Of a DNA stretch of 64,000 nt, positions 54,839 through 63,436 are shown piece by piece; the stretch's first letter is position 1, and every line of letters begins with the position of its first letter. The notes under the pieces are model-generated. The model was given only the letters and a program-made list of their open reading frames with translations, was not told the DNA's origin and ran no database searches. Where the stretch lies: assembly GCF_004023665.1 (NCBI RefSeq), contig NZ_SAUF01000005.1:620001-684000 (forward strand). The letters are read 5' to 3'. The DNA is from Afifella aestuarii (GTDB lineage: Bacteria > Pseudomonadota > Alphaproteobacteria > Rhizobiales > Afifellaceae). The translations under genes were made by a program, and so were the position numbers.

Positions 54839-55933
54839 TTACTGAGCGAGCCAGGCGTTGAAGCGCTCTTCGAGCTGGTCGCCGTAATCGGCCCAGAAGG
54901 AGGTGTCGAACTGCACCGCCGTCTCGAAGTTCTCGGGCGTCGTCGGCATATGCGGCTTCATGTCGATGTCGGTGCCCTCCATCTTCCCGACGAGAGGCAC
55001 AGACGACTTCCGCGCCGGCGCGTAGGCGATGTATTTCGCCTGGTCGGCAAGCCGCTGCGTATCGGTGGCGAAATAGAGATAGTCCTTGATCAGCTTCAGA
55101 TCGTCTTCGCTCTGATCCACGGGAACGACCCAGCCGTCGACCTCGAACATCTGGTGGTCCCACATGATCTTGAAGGGCTGGTCCTCGTTCACCTGCGCAT
55201 TGAAAATACGGCCGTTATAGGCAGTGGCGATGACAGCTTCCTGGTCGGCGAGCATCTGCGGCGGCTGCGCGCCTTCCGACCACCAGATCACGTTATCCTT
55301 GATCTCGTCGAGCTTGGCGAAGGCGCGATCCTGCCCTTCGCGCGTCGCGAGCACCTCGTAAACCTCGTCCGCAGGCACACCGTCGGCGATGAGAGCCCAT
55401 TCAAGGTTTTTCTGAGGAATTTTCTGTAAGGACCTAGTTCCCGGGAATTTTTCGAGATCCCAGACATCTGCTACCGTCTTGGGACCGCCATCTGGAAACG
55501 CTTCCTCGTTATACGCAAACATGGTCGCGTAAAGGATCTGCGGAATGAAGCAATCGCCGAGCGTGCCGTCGATGAAATCCTCTGTGGGTTTAGCTCCATC
55601 CGGGCCCGGAGCGAGCCACTCGTCGTGCGGGATCTCCATGATGAGACCCTCGTCGCAGGCGCGCTGCGCATCCGCCTGCAGCATATCCACGACGTCCCAA
55701 GTGACGTTCCCGGCCTCGACCTGCGAGCGGATGCCCGCAAGCGCATTTGCCGATTTATCCTCACGCAGGATCTGCGTGCCGGTCTTCTCGCTGTAGGGTT
55801 CGTGATAGGCCTTTTCCTGCGACATCGTATAGGCGCCGCCCCAGGATACGATCGTCAGGCTGTCACCTTCTGCGGCCAAGGCCATGCTCGGCACAATCGC
55901 CACTGCGGCCATAAGGGATAGGGTTCGCTTCAT
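54839..55933 (-). CDS. ABC transporter substrate-binding protein, PotD-like
   Basis: A 364-residue periplasmic protein with a signal peptide cleaved near ALA-AEGD (about 20-21). The mature start LTIVSWGGAYTMSQEKAYHEPY and the segment TWDVVDMLQADAQRACDEGL are typical of the spermidine/putrescine-binding group (SBP_bac_8-like). The set of aromatic residues (IWWSEGAQPPQMLAD, WDHQMFEVDGWVVP) could form a ligand cage. Polyamines are the default family substrate, but the linkage to doeA and doeD points to ectoine or diaminobutyrate-type compounds. It is encoded between the ATPase and permease genes. Confidence 0.88.
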   Translation of the reverse strand: MKRTLSLMAAVAIVPSMALAAEGDSLTIVSWGGAYTMSQEKAYHEPYSEKTGTQILREDKSANALAGIRSQVEAGNVTWDVVDMLQADAQRACDEGLIMEIPHDEWLAPGPDGAKPTEDFIDGTLGDCFIPQILYATMFAYNEEAFPDGGPKTVADVWDLEKFPGTRSLQKIPQKNLEWALIADGVPADEVYEVLATREGQDRAFAKLDEIKDNVIWWSEGAQPPQMLADQEAVIATAYNGRIFNAQVNEDQPFKIMWDHQMFEVDGWVVPVDQSEDDLKLIKDYLYFATDTQRLADQAKYIAYAPARKSSVPLVGKMEGTDIDMKPHMPTTPENFETAVQFDTSFWADYGDQLEERFNAWLAQ

Positions 55934-56033
55934 TCGGACTGACCTCCGTTGCTGTTGGTCCCCGTTTGGGAGCTTTTGCCGGCATTATTCATGTCCTGCC
56001 GGTCGGGAAATGGGCGCCAGTATGGGCGCGTTG

Positions 56034-57149
56034 TCAGGCGTCGAGTGCCCGACAATCTTCAATCGTCCAGCCGAGACGCGCGGCCTGGCCGCGCTGAAGG
56101 CTCGGATGCCCGGCCGCATTCGGGATCTTGACGATGAAATCATCATGGCCTGCCACGGCAAGCCGGGTGCGGATGTGATCACCGAGATAGATCACTTCCT
56201 GCACAGTGCCTTCCAGGACATTGGGAGTGGCCCCCTCGTCCGGATTGATGAGCACGCGCTCGGGCCGCAAAGACAGGGTCGTGCGGTCCCCGCCATTGAG
56301 ATTGACCGGAAGTGCGCGCACGTCTTCGCCCGTATCGAGCTTCACCCGCACTTCCTGATCGCTCACGCGTTCGACGATACGCCCTGAAAAGCGATTGTTC
56401 TCGCCGATGAACTGAGCGACGAAGGCGTTGTCGGGCGCCTCGTAGAGAACTTCAGGCGTCGACAATTGCTGGATGATGCCGTCGTTGAAGACGGCAACGC
56501 GGTCAGACATGGTCAGCGCTTCCGTCTGATCATGCGTCACATAGACGACGGTCACCCCGAGATTGTCGTGGATGTGCTTGATCTCGAACTGCATCTGCTC
56601 GCGCAGCTGCTTGTCGAGAGCGCCGAGCGGCTCGTCCATCAGGACGAGATCTGGCTCGAACACGAGCGCACGCGCCACGGCCACACGCTGCTGCTGTCCA
56701 CCCGAAAGCTGCGCTGGCCGTCTGTCGCCGAATTGCGGCAGCTCGACCATTTCCAGCGCCCGCTTCACACGTTCTTCCGTGTCGCTCTTCGACAAGCCGC
56801 GGACCTTCAACGGAAATGCCAGATTCTCCGACACGGTCATGTGTGGAAAGAGCGCGTAATTCTGGAACACCATCCCAATGCCGCGTTTGTGCGGCGGCAC
56901 GTTGTCGATGCGCTGATCGTGCAGATAGATCGCGCCGTGGGTGGTGGATTCGAAACCTGCCAGCATCATGAGGCAGGTGGTTTTCCCGGAGCCGGACGGC
57001 CCAAGCATGGTCAGGAATTCGCCGCGCTCAATTTCGAGGTTCAGATTTTTGATGACCAGCGTTTCGCCATCATAGCTCTTCTGAACGTCCTCGAAGCGCA
57101 CATAGGCGCGATCTTCGGCGCCTTCCGCGACGCCGTTCTCGTCCTGCAT
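56034..57149 (-). CDS. ABC transporter ATP-binding protein, PotA-like
   Basis: A 371-residue ATPase with Walker A LGPSGSGKTT (about 50-59), Q-loop VFQNYALFPH, signature LSGGQQQRVAVARAL, Walker B LVLMDEPLGALD and a C-terminal TOBE domain (about 285-365). This is the length and build of PotA/MalK-type ATPases. Start ATG 57149 has AAAGG about 7 bases before; the upstream in-frame part is non-coding leader. It is the first gene of the transporter set. A 258-base gap with a 16-bp palindrome separates it from doeA, so it may also have its own promoter. Confidence 0.92.
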   Translation of the reverse strand: MQDENGVAEGAEDRAYVRFEDVQKSYDGETLVIKNLNLEIERGEFLTMLGPSGSGKTTCLMMLAGFESTTHGAIYLHDQRIDNVPPHKRGIGMVFQNYALFPHMTVSENLAFPLKVRGLSKSDTEERVKRALEMVELPQFGDRRPAQLSGGQQQRVAVARALVFEPDLVLMDEPLGALDKQLREQMQFEIKHIHDNLGVTVVYVTHDQTEALTMSDRVAVFNDGIIQQLSTPEVLYEAPDNAFVAQFIGENNRFSGRIVERVSDQEVRVKLDTGEDVRALPVNLNGGDRTTLSLRPERVLINPDEGATPNVLEGTVQEVIYLGDHIRTRLAVAGHDDFIVKIPNAAGHPSLQRGQAARLGWTIEDCRALDA

Positions 57150-57228
57150 GAATGCCTTTCTGCCACACTGTCGATGGCTCCCGAGCGAAGCCCCGACGCT
57201 GCTGCTGTTCAACCCATTGTCTTTTTTG

Positions 57229-57244
57229 GACGGCTTAAGCCGTC
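57229..57244. promoter_or_regulatory. 16-bp perfect palindrome upstream of the transporter genes
   Basis: GACGGCTTAAGCCGTC is a perfect palindrome with no spacer, 80 bases before the PotA-like start codon, within the gap between doeA and the transporter genes. Lack of a loop argues for a protein-binding site rather than an RNA hairpin. The regulator is unknown. Confidence 0.45.
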
Positions 57245-57407
57245 TTTGATCCACCACCGAGCGTCGCCGCTGGCGAAGGAATTCGTCTCTATTTCGTCAC
57301 TTTTCCAAGAAATGGCGCCAAAAGCAAGCCGCAGCGCACAGAACCGCCGCGACTTTGGGATAATTGCCATGCTCGACGAGCGCCATAAAGGGCGCCAAAC
57401 CCTTGAA

Positions 57408-58604
57408 CTACTTGACGACTAGCTCGCGCGAAAAACTGCAGAACTGCTCCACACCCGATTGGGTGATCCGGATGGGTTCGGAAATCTCGATACCCCAATC
57501 GTCGAGCCAGAGCCCCGGCATGAAGTGAATCGTCATATTGGGTTGAAGCACTGTTTCGTCCCCCGCCCGCAACGACAACGTCCGCTCGCCCCAGTCCGGC
57601 GGATAGTTCAGACCAAACGAGTAGCCACACCGGGATTCCTTGAAGATACCGTGGCGCGCAATGACGCCGCTCCACGCGGCATAAACATCATGCGCCGTTG
57701 CACCCGGCCGCGCGGCCTCAAGCGCCGCCTCGATGCCTTCGTCGACGATTTTTGCCGCATCGAGCATCTTCTGCGGCGGCGTTCCGAGATAGACGGTTCG
57801 GCTCATCGGGGCATGGTAGCGATGCCGGACGCCAGCGATTTCGACCGTCGTCCCGGTCTGGGCGAGAAACGGCTCGTCCCGCCAGGTGATGTGGGGGCAG
57901 GATGTGCCAACCCCGCTCGGCATCAACGGCATGATGGCGGGATAATCGCCGCCATATCCCCCCTCGCCCGGTATGCCACGGACCCCCGTCTCGAGAATGG
58001 CGGCCGCCACCTCGCTTTGCGGAACACCAACGTCGATCAGGTCGACGGCCCGCTGCATGATGCGCTCGGTGATGCGAGCCGCCTGCCGAATCAGCGTAGT
58101 TTCGGCGTCCGACTTCACGCAACGCAACCAGTTCACCAAAACACCGGCATCGGAGAAGACCGCATCGGGCAGCTCATCTGCGAGTACCGCCTGAGCCCGT
58201 GCCGTGAAATAATAGGAATCGGCCTCGACCCCGATCCTGCCCGAGCCGAGGCCCCTTTCGGCGATGGTGCTGGCCACCACCTGCATCGGATGCCGCGTCA
58301 GCGACTGCACATATTCGTCGGCATAGCCGATGACGTTTTCTTCCGGGAGAATCGTCGTCAGATGCGCGCCGTTCACGTCCTGGTTGCGACCCACCCACAA
58401 AGGCTGTTCGAGGGCCTGCGCGACAATGACAGCCTGATGCACATAAAACGACCAGCCATCATAGCCGGTCAGATAGTTCATGTTCGCCGGATCACAGACG
58501 ATGAGAACATCCAGGCCGGCCGCGTCCATCGCACGTTTCGTGTTGACAAGCCTCTGGGCAAACTCGTCCTCGCTGAACGGAGTGTTGTTCTTGCCAAACT
58601 CCAT
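57408..58604 (-). CDS. doeA: ectoine hydrolase DoeA (M24 peptidase fold)
   Basis: A 398-residue protein matching the DoeA/EutD family in length. The hallmark MNYLTGYDGWSFYVHQAVIV (about 41-60) is present, as are GGDYPAIMPLMPSG and LNYPPDWGERTLSL. The fold is that of creatinase and Xaa-Pro peptidases, but the canonical metal ligands are replaced, for instance VEIAGVRHRYHAPMSRT at the usual Asp-Asp position. It opens the ectoine ring to N-acetyl-diaminobutyrate in the cytoplasm. Start ATG 58604 has GGGAG about 8 bases before. It follows doeD on the same strand. Confidence 0.9.
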   Translation of the reverse strand: MEFGKNNTPFSEDEFAQRLVNTKRAMDAAGLDVLIVCDPANMNYLTGYDGWSFYVHQAVIVAQALEQPLWVGRNQDVNGAHLTTILPEENVIGYADEYVQSLTRHPMQVVASTIAERGLGSGRIGVEADSYYFTARAQAVLADELPDAVFSDAGVLVNWLRCVKSDAETTLIRQAARITERIMQRAVDLIDVGVPQSEVAAAILETGVRGIPGEGGYGGDYPAIMPLMPSGVGTSCPHITWRDEPFLAQTGTTVEIAGVRHRYHAPMSRTVYLGTPPQKMLDAAKIVDEGIEAALEAARPGATAHDVYAAWSGVIARHGIFKESRCGYSFGLNYPPDWGERTLSLRAGDETVLQPNMTIHFMPGLWLDDWGIEISEPIRITQSGVEQFCSFSRELVVK

Positions 58605-58714
58605 ACCGGCTCTCCCTCCGCGGCCCGAAATCTCCGCCGATGGCGGTCTTCGACCGCCGTGCAGTTTCCGGGCCAAGCCTCTGGCTTTATCCGTCCAGGC
58701 TGGGCGAATGCATC

Positions 58715-58742
58715 AACGCGGCCTCAAAAACGCGGCCTCAAA
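58715..58742. repeat. tandem 14-bp direct repeat at the doeD stop codon
   Basis: AACGCGGCCTCAAA occurs twice in direct succession (58715-58728 and 58729-58742). The second copy contains the doeD stop codon. It looks like a recent slippage duplication. Confidence 0.85.
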
Positions 58743-60123
58743 GGCTTTCGGAGATGCGTTCGATGACCCGTTTCGTTGCCGAGACAACCTGGTCGACCTC
58801 GTCACGGGTGATCACGAGCGGAGGCGAGAAGCCAAGACATTCGCTGTGCGGCATCGCCCGGGCGATCACGCCCTCTTCCAGGAGCGCGGCCGACATTTTC
58901 ATGCCGACTTTCAAGGACGGGTCCGGCGCCGCCTTCGTATCCTTGTCTCCGACGAATTCGACCGCCGCCATCAGGCCAACACCACGGACCTCGCCGACAA
59001 GCCGGTGATCGCCGACCGCCTCCTGCAGGGATTTGAGAAGATAGCCGCCGGTGTCACGAGCATTTGCCGTGAGATCTTCGCGGTCGATGATATCGAGGTT
59101 GGCGTTCGCCGCGGCCGCACAGGTCGGATGCGCGGAATAGGTCCAGCCATGACCGATGACGCCGAGATCGTCGGTCCCCTTTTCGAGCCCCTGCCAGACT
59201 TTTTCGCCGACGATAACGCCCGACAAAGGCAGATAGGCTGACGTCACGCCTTTGGCGATGGTGATGAGATCCGGCTCGATGCCGTAGGTGTGCGAACCGA
59301 AATATTCGCCGGTGCGCCCAAATCCCGTGACGACCTCATCGGCAATCAGGAGAATGTCGTACTTTTTCAGGATCGCCTGAATTTCCTGCCAGTATCCCTC
59401 AGGCGGCGGAATGATCCCGCCGGTTCCCATAACGGGCTCACCGATGAAGGCCGCGACCGTCTCCGGTCCCTCGGCAAGGATCAGTTCCTCGAGCTCTGCA
59501 GCCATGCGTTTGGAAAAATCCGCCTCGCTTTCCCCTTCCCGGCCGTAGCGCCAGTAATGCGGGCACGACGTGTGCAGGATCGGCGAGCGTGGGAGATCGA
59601 ATGCATTGTGGAAAAGCGCAAGACCCGTCAGGCTTCCCGTCATGATGCCCGAGCCGTGATAGCCGCGCTGCCTGGAGATGATCTTTTTCTTTTCCGGCCG
59701 CCCCATCACGTTGTTGTAGTACCAGACGAGCTTGATGTTGGTCTCGTTGGCATCCGATCCGGAGAGCCCCCAATAGATGCGCTGCATCCCGAGGCCGACC
59801 TTGTCGACGATCCGGCTCGACAGCCGGATCACCTGCTCGTTGGAATGGCCCGCATAGGCGTGGAAATAGGCAAGCTCCTTCGCCTGGGCGTAGATCGCGT
59901 CTGCGATCTCCTGCCGCCCGTATCCGACGTTCACACAATAAAGGCCCGCAAAGGCATCGAGGCTTTTGCGCCCGTCCCGATCGACGATGGTGCAGCCTTT
60001 GCCCCCGGTCACGATCCGCGACGGCGCCTCGCCACGCGCAAATTGCGCAAGATGCGTCGACGGGTGGAAGACATGCGCCCGGTCGAGTGTTTCCAGGTCA
60101 TTGGCGGTGACGTGTTCGTCCAT
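58738..60123 (-). CDS. doeD: L-2,4-diaminobutyrate transaminase DoeD (class III)
   Basis: A 461-residue PLP aminotransferase. The DoeD-like opening is RAHVFHPSTHLAQFARGEAP (about 15-34); the fold-type I motifs are SGSDANETNIKLVWYYNN, ILLIADEVVTGFGRTG (Asp that binds the PLP ring) and TIAKGVTSAYLPLSG (PLP lysine). In Halomonas ectoine catabolism DoeD converts diaminobutyrate to aspartate semialdehyde. It is the first gene of the minus-strand unit and is divergent from doeB. DoeC, the aldehyde dehydrogenase of the next step, is not in the window. Other omega-aminotransferase substrates are possible but the context favours DoeD. Confidence 0.9.
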   Translation of the reverse strand: MDEHVTANDLETLDRAHVFHPSTHLAQFARGEAPSRIVTGGKGCTIVDRDGRKSLDAFAGLYCVNVGYGRQEIADAIYAQAKELAYFHAYAGHSNEQVIRLSSRIVDKVGLGMQRIYWGLSGSDANETNIKLVWYYNNVMGRPEKKKIISRQRGYHGSGIMTGSLTGLALFHNAFDLPRSPILHTSCPHYWRYGREGESEADFSKRMAAELEELILAEGPETVAAFIGEPVMGTGGIIPPPEGYWQEIQAILKKYDILLIADEVVTGFGRTGEYFGSHTYGIEPDLITIAKGVTSAYLPLSGVIVGEKVWQGLEKGTDDLGVIGHGWTYSAHPTCAAAANANLDIIDREDLTANARDTGGYLLKSLQEAVGDHRLVGEVRGVGLMAAVEFVGDKDTKAAPDPSLKVGMKMSAALLEEGVIARAMPHSECLGFSPPLVITRDEVDQVVSATKRVIERISESL

Positions 60124-60497
60124 GACGGGGTCCTTTTGATTGGCGGGAAGAGACGATGCAGGGGCTGACTGGGCAAGGCTGGGCCGGCGGGATTAGCGCC
60201 CCCCCGGCAGAGAGAATGTCTGCCGACGGTCGACCATCGTCATGTCCCAGACGCGCGCGAGCCATTCCTTTTCCGCAACGGGCGGTCCGGCAGGCGGCGC
60301 GACGCCTAGCATGGACCAATTGAAGACGGACAAAGGAAGCCTAGGCGTTGAAACCATAAGGGGCAAGCGCGCGCCGACATGACTCAGTCAGCGTGGAGTT
60401 CCGGAAAGCAATTCGCCCAATAGATGCGTTGAAGCTTGCGAGGATCTCCGATCCTATGCTTTCGACCAGAAAGCATGGAAGCCCGAACGAGCCCGCG
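60124..60497. promoter_or_regulatory. divergent doeD/doeB control region with several dyads
   Basis: The 374-base gap carries at least four inverted repeats: CGGCAGA/TCTGCCG (60205-60211 and 60219-60225); ACGCCTAG/CTAGGCGT (60302-60309 and 60341-60348); AGGATC/GATCCT (60441-60446 and 60450-60455); ATGCTTTC/GAAAGCAT (60456-60463 and 60469-60476). The last two lie end to end 20-60 bases before the doeB start, behind a possible -35 TTGAAG at 60429. Two divergent promoters and one or more operators are expected here. No regulator gene is adjacent. Confidence 0.5.
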
Positions 60498-61508
60498 ATG
60501 ATTGACAGCCCCATCGTTCCGACCGTCGATTTTGAGCACGAAGGCATCCAGCACGGTTATCTGAGACTGCCATGGAGCCGCGACGACAGCGCATGGGGCA
60601 ATCTCATGATCCCGATCACGGTCGTGAGCAACGGCCCCGGCCCGACCGCCCTCGTCACCGGCGGCAGCCACGGCGACGAATATGAGGGACCCGTCGCACT
60701 CGCCGATTTTGCCCGGAAGGTCACGCTCGATGACATCACAGGGCGCATCATCCTCGTTCCCTTCATGAACTACCCGGCGTTTCGTGCAGGAACCCGCCTT
60801 TCGCCCATCGACACGTTCAATCTCAACCGCACCTTCCCAGGACGCGCGGACGGCAGTGTGACGGAGAAGATCGCCGACTACATTCAGCGCGTTCTGCTGC
60901 CCATGGCGGATCTGGTGCTCGACTTCCATTCCGGCGGAAAGACACTCGATTTCCTGCCTTTTGCGGCCTGTCACGTGCTCGAAAACAAGGCGCAGGAGGC
61001 GCGTTGCCGGGAAGCCCGAGATGCGTTCTGCGCGCCCTATTCGATGACCATGCTGGAAATCGACGCCGTCGGCATGCTCGACACGGCCGCAGAATCCCTC
61101 GGCAAAGCCTTCGTCACGACGGAAATCGGCGGGGGTGGAACCTCCACTGCGCGGACATTGGCGATCGCCCGACGCGGCCTCGCAAACGTCCTCAAACATG
61201 CGGGCATTCTGGCAGGCCCGCTCGAGCACCAGCCATCCATATTTCTGGATATGCCCGGACCGGAATGTTTTTCCTTCAGCCAGTCCGAAGGCTTCATCGA
61301 GCCCGCGGTCGATCTTGGGGCGCAGGTCAGAAAGGGGGATCTCCTCCTCTCAGTGCACCCGATCGAGCGTTTGGGCGGAAGGCCTCAAGAGTATCGAGCA
61401 GGTCTCGACGGTATCCTCGCCGCGCGTCATTTTCCCGGGCTCGTCGGTCTTGGTGACTGTCTCGCGGTCGTCGCAACCACGGAGCCTGATAAGCCGGCCG
61501 AAGGGTAG
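60498..61508 (+). CDS. doeB: N-acetyl-L-2,4-diaminobutyrate deacetylase DoeB
   Basis: A 336-residue zinc hydrolase of the succinylglutamate desuccinylase/aspartoacylase family. Zinc ligands are in GGSHGDEYEGPVALADFA (HxxE, about 57-74) and VLDFHSGGKTLDFLPFA (His). FNLNRTFPGRADGSVTEKIADY is a DoeB hallmark. It removes the acetyl group from the product of DoeA to give diaminobutyrate for DoeD. Start ATG 60498 gives the usual DoeB N-terminus (IDSPIVPTVDFEHEG) but has no clear ribosome binding site; ATG 60456 and GTG 60393 are in frame upstream. A terminator follows at 61607. Confidence 0.9.
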   Translation: MIDSPIVPTVDFEHEGIQHGYLRLPWSRDDSAWGNLMIPITVVSNGPGPTALVTGGSHGDEYEGPVALADFARKVTLDDITGRIILVPFMNYPAFRAGTRLSPIDTFNLNRTFPGRADGSVTEKIADYIQRVLLPMADLVLDFHSGGKTLDFLPFAACHVLENKAQEARCREARDAFCAPYSMTMLEIDAVGMLDTAAESLGKAFVTTEIGGGGTSTARTLAIARRGLANVLKHAGILAGPLEHQPSIFLDMPGPECFSFSQSEGFIEPAVDLGAQVRKGDLLLSVHPIERLGGRPQEYRAGLDGILAARHFPGLVGLGDCLAVVATTEPDKPAEG

Positions 61509-61606
61509 CTTGAGCGGGCCCAGCTCCTGCCTATGATGCGGCGGATCGCCATAGGAGCCCGCAAGCCTTCGCCTGTTAAGGCCAAGGCCTTCTCACTCCA
61601 AATCCT

Positions 61607-61634
61607 GCCGGGCCATGAGCCCGGCTTCTTTGTT
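61607..61634 (+). terminator. intrinsic terminator after doeB
   Basis: GCCGGGC (61607-61613) and GCCCGGC (61619-61625) pair around a 5-base loop and are followed by TTCTTTGTT. It lies about 100 bases past the doeB stop. Confidence 0.7.
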
Positions 61635-61715
61635 GAGGGGGACATAGCCACCGGAATGGTGCGGCTCACCGTGCGATCGTGACAGACGAACTTAGATCAC
61701 GGCGCAGTCACGACC

Positions 61716-62693
61716 TCACGGAACAAGGACGGTCGCTCCCGTCGTCGCCCGGCTTTCAAGCGCACGATGGGCGTCTGCCACATCCTTCAACGCGAATTCC
61801 TGGTTGACTTCGATCTTCACGAAACCACTCGCCACGACGTGAAAGAGATCGTCTGCCATCGCCTGCAGGCTTTCGCGCTTGGCGATGTAGCTGAAAAGGG
61901 TGGGCCGGCAGGCGTAAAGCGACCCCTTCTGGGCCAGCAATGCGAGGTTGAAGTCCTTGATCGGCCCAGAAGATTGGCCGAAGGACACCCACATACCCCG
62001 TGGCTTCAGGCAATCGAGCGACCCGGGATAGGTGCTCTGGCCGACCGAATCATAGACGACGTCGCACAGCCGACCATCTGTGATGTCCCTGACGCGAGCG
62101 ACGAAGTCCTCTTCGCGATAATTGACGGTGTGCGTGCAGCCGTGCGCTTTCGCGAGTTCCGCCTTATCGGGCGATCCGACGGTCCCGATGACGGTCGCTC
62201 CGAGATGTTTCGCCCATTGGCAGGCGATCAACCCGACCCCGCCGGCAGCCGCATGAAAGAGGACCGTCTGCCCGCGTTCGACCCGAAACGTCTGGCGCAG
62301 GAGATACTGGGCCGTCAGCCCCTTCAGCATCATCGCCGCGCCGGTCTTGAAGTCGATCTCGTCGGGAAGCCGCACCAGACTATCGGCAGAAATCAGTCGC
62401 TCGGCTGCATAGGCGCCAAGTCCGCCGACATAGGCGACCCGATCACCCGGCCGAAAACGCGAAACCCCAGCCCCGACGGAGACGACGGTTCCTGCCCCTT
62501 CGTTGCCGGGCGTGAGCGGCAAGCCGTTCGGCGCGTTGTAGAGGCCCGTGCGGTAGTAGGTATCGAGGTAGTTGAGCCCGATCGCCTCATGCCGGATCTT
62601 GACTTCGCCCTCCCCCGGCGCGCCGACCTCTTCGTCTTCGACCTGCAGCACCTCTGGCCCGCCATGCGCGTGAACTCGAACGACACTCGTCAC
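61716..62693 (-). CDS. NADPH:quinone oxidoreductase, zinc-independent MDR family
   Basis: A 325-residue enzyme of the quinone oxidoreductase group of the medium-chain dehydrogenase/reductase superfamily. The segments EAIGLNYLDTYYRTGLY and GNEGAGTVVSVGAGV are typical, and the NADPH motif is VLFHAAAGGVGLIACQWAKHLGA-like (about 144-166). Zinc-binding cysteines are absent. It reduces quinones or conjugated carbonyls with NADPH. The start overlaps the stop of terC by four bases (ATGA), so the two are cotranscribed. Confidence 0.92.
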   Translation of the reverse strand: MTSVVRVHAHGGPEVLQVEDEEVGAPGEGEVKIRHEAIGLNYLDTYYRTGLYNAPNGLPLTPGNEGAGTVVSVGAGVSRFRPGDRVAYVGGLGAYAAERLISADSLVRLPDEIDFKTGAAMMLKGLTAQYLLRQTFRVERGQTVLFHAAAGGVGLIACQWAKHLGATVIGTVGSPDKAELAKAHGCTHTVNYREEDFVARVRDITDGRLCDVVYDSVGQSTYPGSLDCLKPRGMWVSFGQSSGPIKDFNLALLAQKGSLYACRPTLFSYIAKRESLQAMADDLFHVVASGFVKIEVNQEFALKDVADAHRALESRATTGATVLVP

Positions 62694-63418
62694 TCTCCGC
62701 CTCCTGCAATCTTCTGTCGGCGGCGCCGCGCAAGGACGTTGAACACCTCGACCACCGCCGCAAATGCCATTGAAAAGTAGATATAGCCGCGCGGGATATG
62801 GAAACCCAAACCATCGGCGATGAGCGCCACGCCGATCAGAAGCAGAAAGGCGAGCGCCAACATTTTGGTGGTCGGATTGTGCTTGATGAACTCGGCGATC
62901 GGTCCCGACGCGGCATACATGACCGCAATCGCCACAATGACGGCGGCGATCATCACCTCGACATGTTCGGCCATCCCGATCGCCGTGATGATGGAATCGA
63001 CGGAAAAAACCATATCGATGATCAGCACTTGGGCGATGATCCCGCCGAAGGACGCGGTCTTGGCCTCCGCAAGCGTCGCCGTCTCATGCTCGATCTCGGC
63101 ATGGATCTCATGCGTCGCCTTGTAGATCAGGAAAAGCCCGCCACCGATCAAGATGAGATCGCGCCACGAGACGTCCTGCCCGAACGTGGTGAAGACCGGC
63201 GCCGTGAGCCCAATCAGCCACGACAGGACAAGCAGAAGCAGGATGCGGAAGACGAGCGCCAGAAGAAGCCCGATCTGGCGTGCTTTTTTTGCCTGCTCCT
63301 CGGGAAGCCGGCTGACGACGACCGAAATGAAGACGATGTTGTCGATGCCAAGCACGATCTCCATGACGCAGAGCGTCAGGAAACTCGCCCAGACCTGTGG
63401 ATCCGACAGAAACTCCAT
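62690..63418 (-). CDS. TerC family integral membrane protein
   Basis: A 242-residue protein with about seven helices. The family motif VMEIVLGIDNIVFISVVVSRLP (about 18-39) with acidic residues inside the membrane, and IDMVFSVDSIITAIGMAEH in the second half, match the TerC/YgdQ/Alx group. Members have been linked to manganese efflux and protein-metalation in other bacteria. The gene precedes qor with a four-base overlap and follows pcs by 18 bases on the same strand. Confidence 0.92.
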   Translation of the reverse strand: MEFLSDPQVWASFLTLCVMEIVLGIDNIVFISVVVSRLPEEQAKKARQIGLLLALVFRILLLLVLSWLIGLTAPVFTTFGQDVSWRDLILIGGGLFLIYKATHEIHAEIEHETATLAEAKTASFGGIIAQVLIIDMVFSVDSIITAIGMAEHVEVMIAAVIVAIAVMYAASGPIAEFIKHNPTTKMLALAFLLLIGVALIADGLGFHIPRGYIYFSMAFAAVVEVFNVLARRRRQKIAGGGE

Positions 63419-63436
63419 GGCCTCAGCTGGCCAAGG

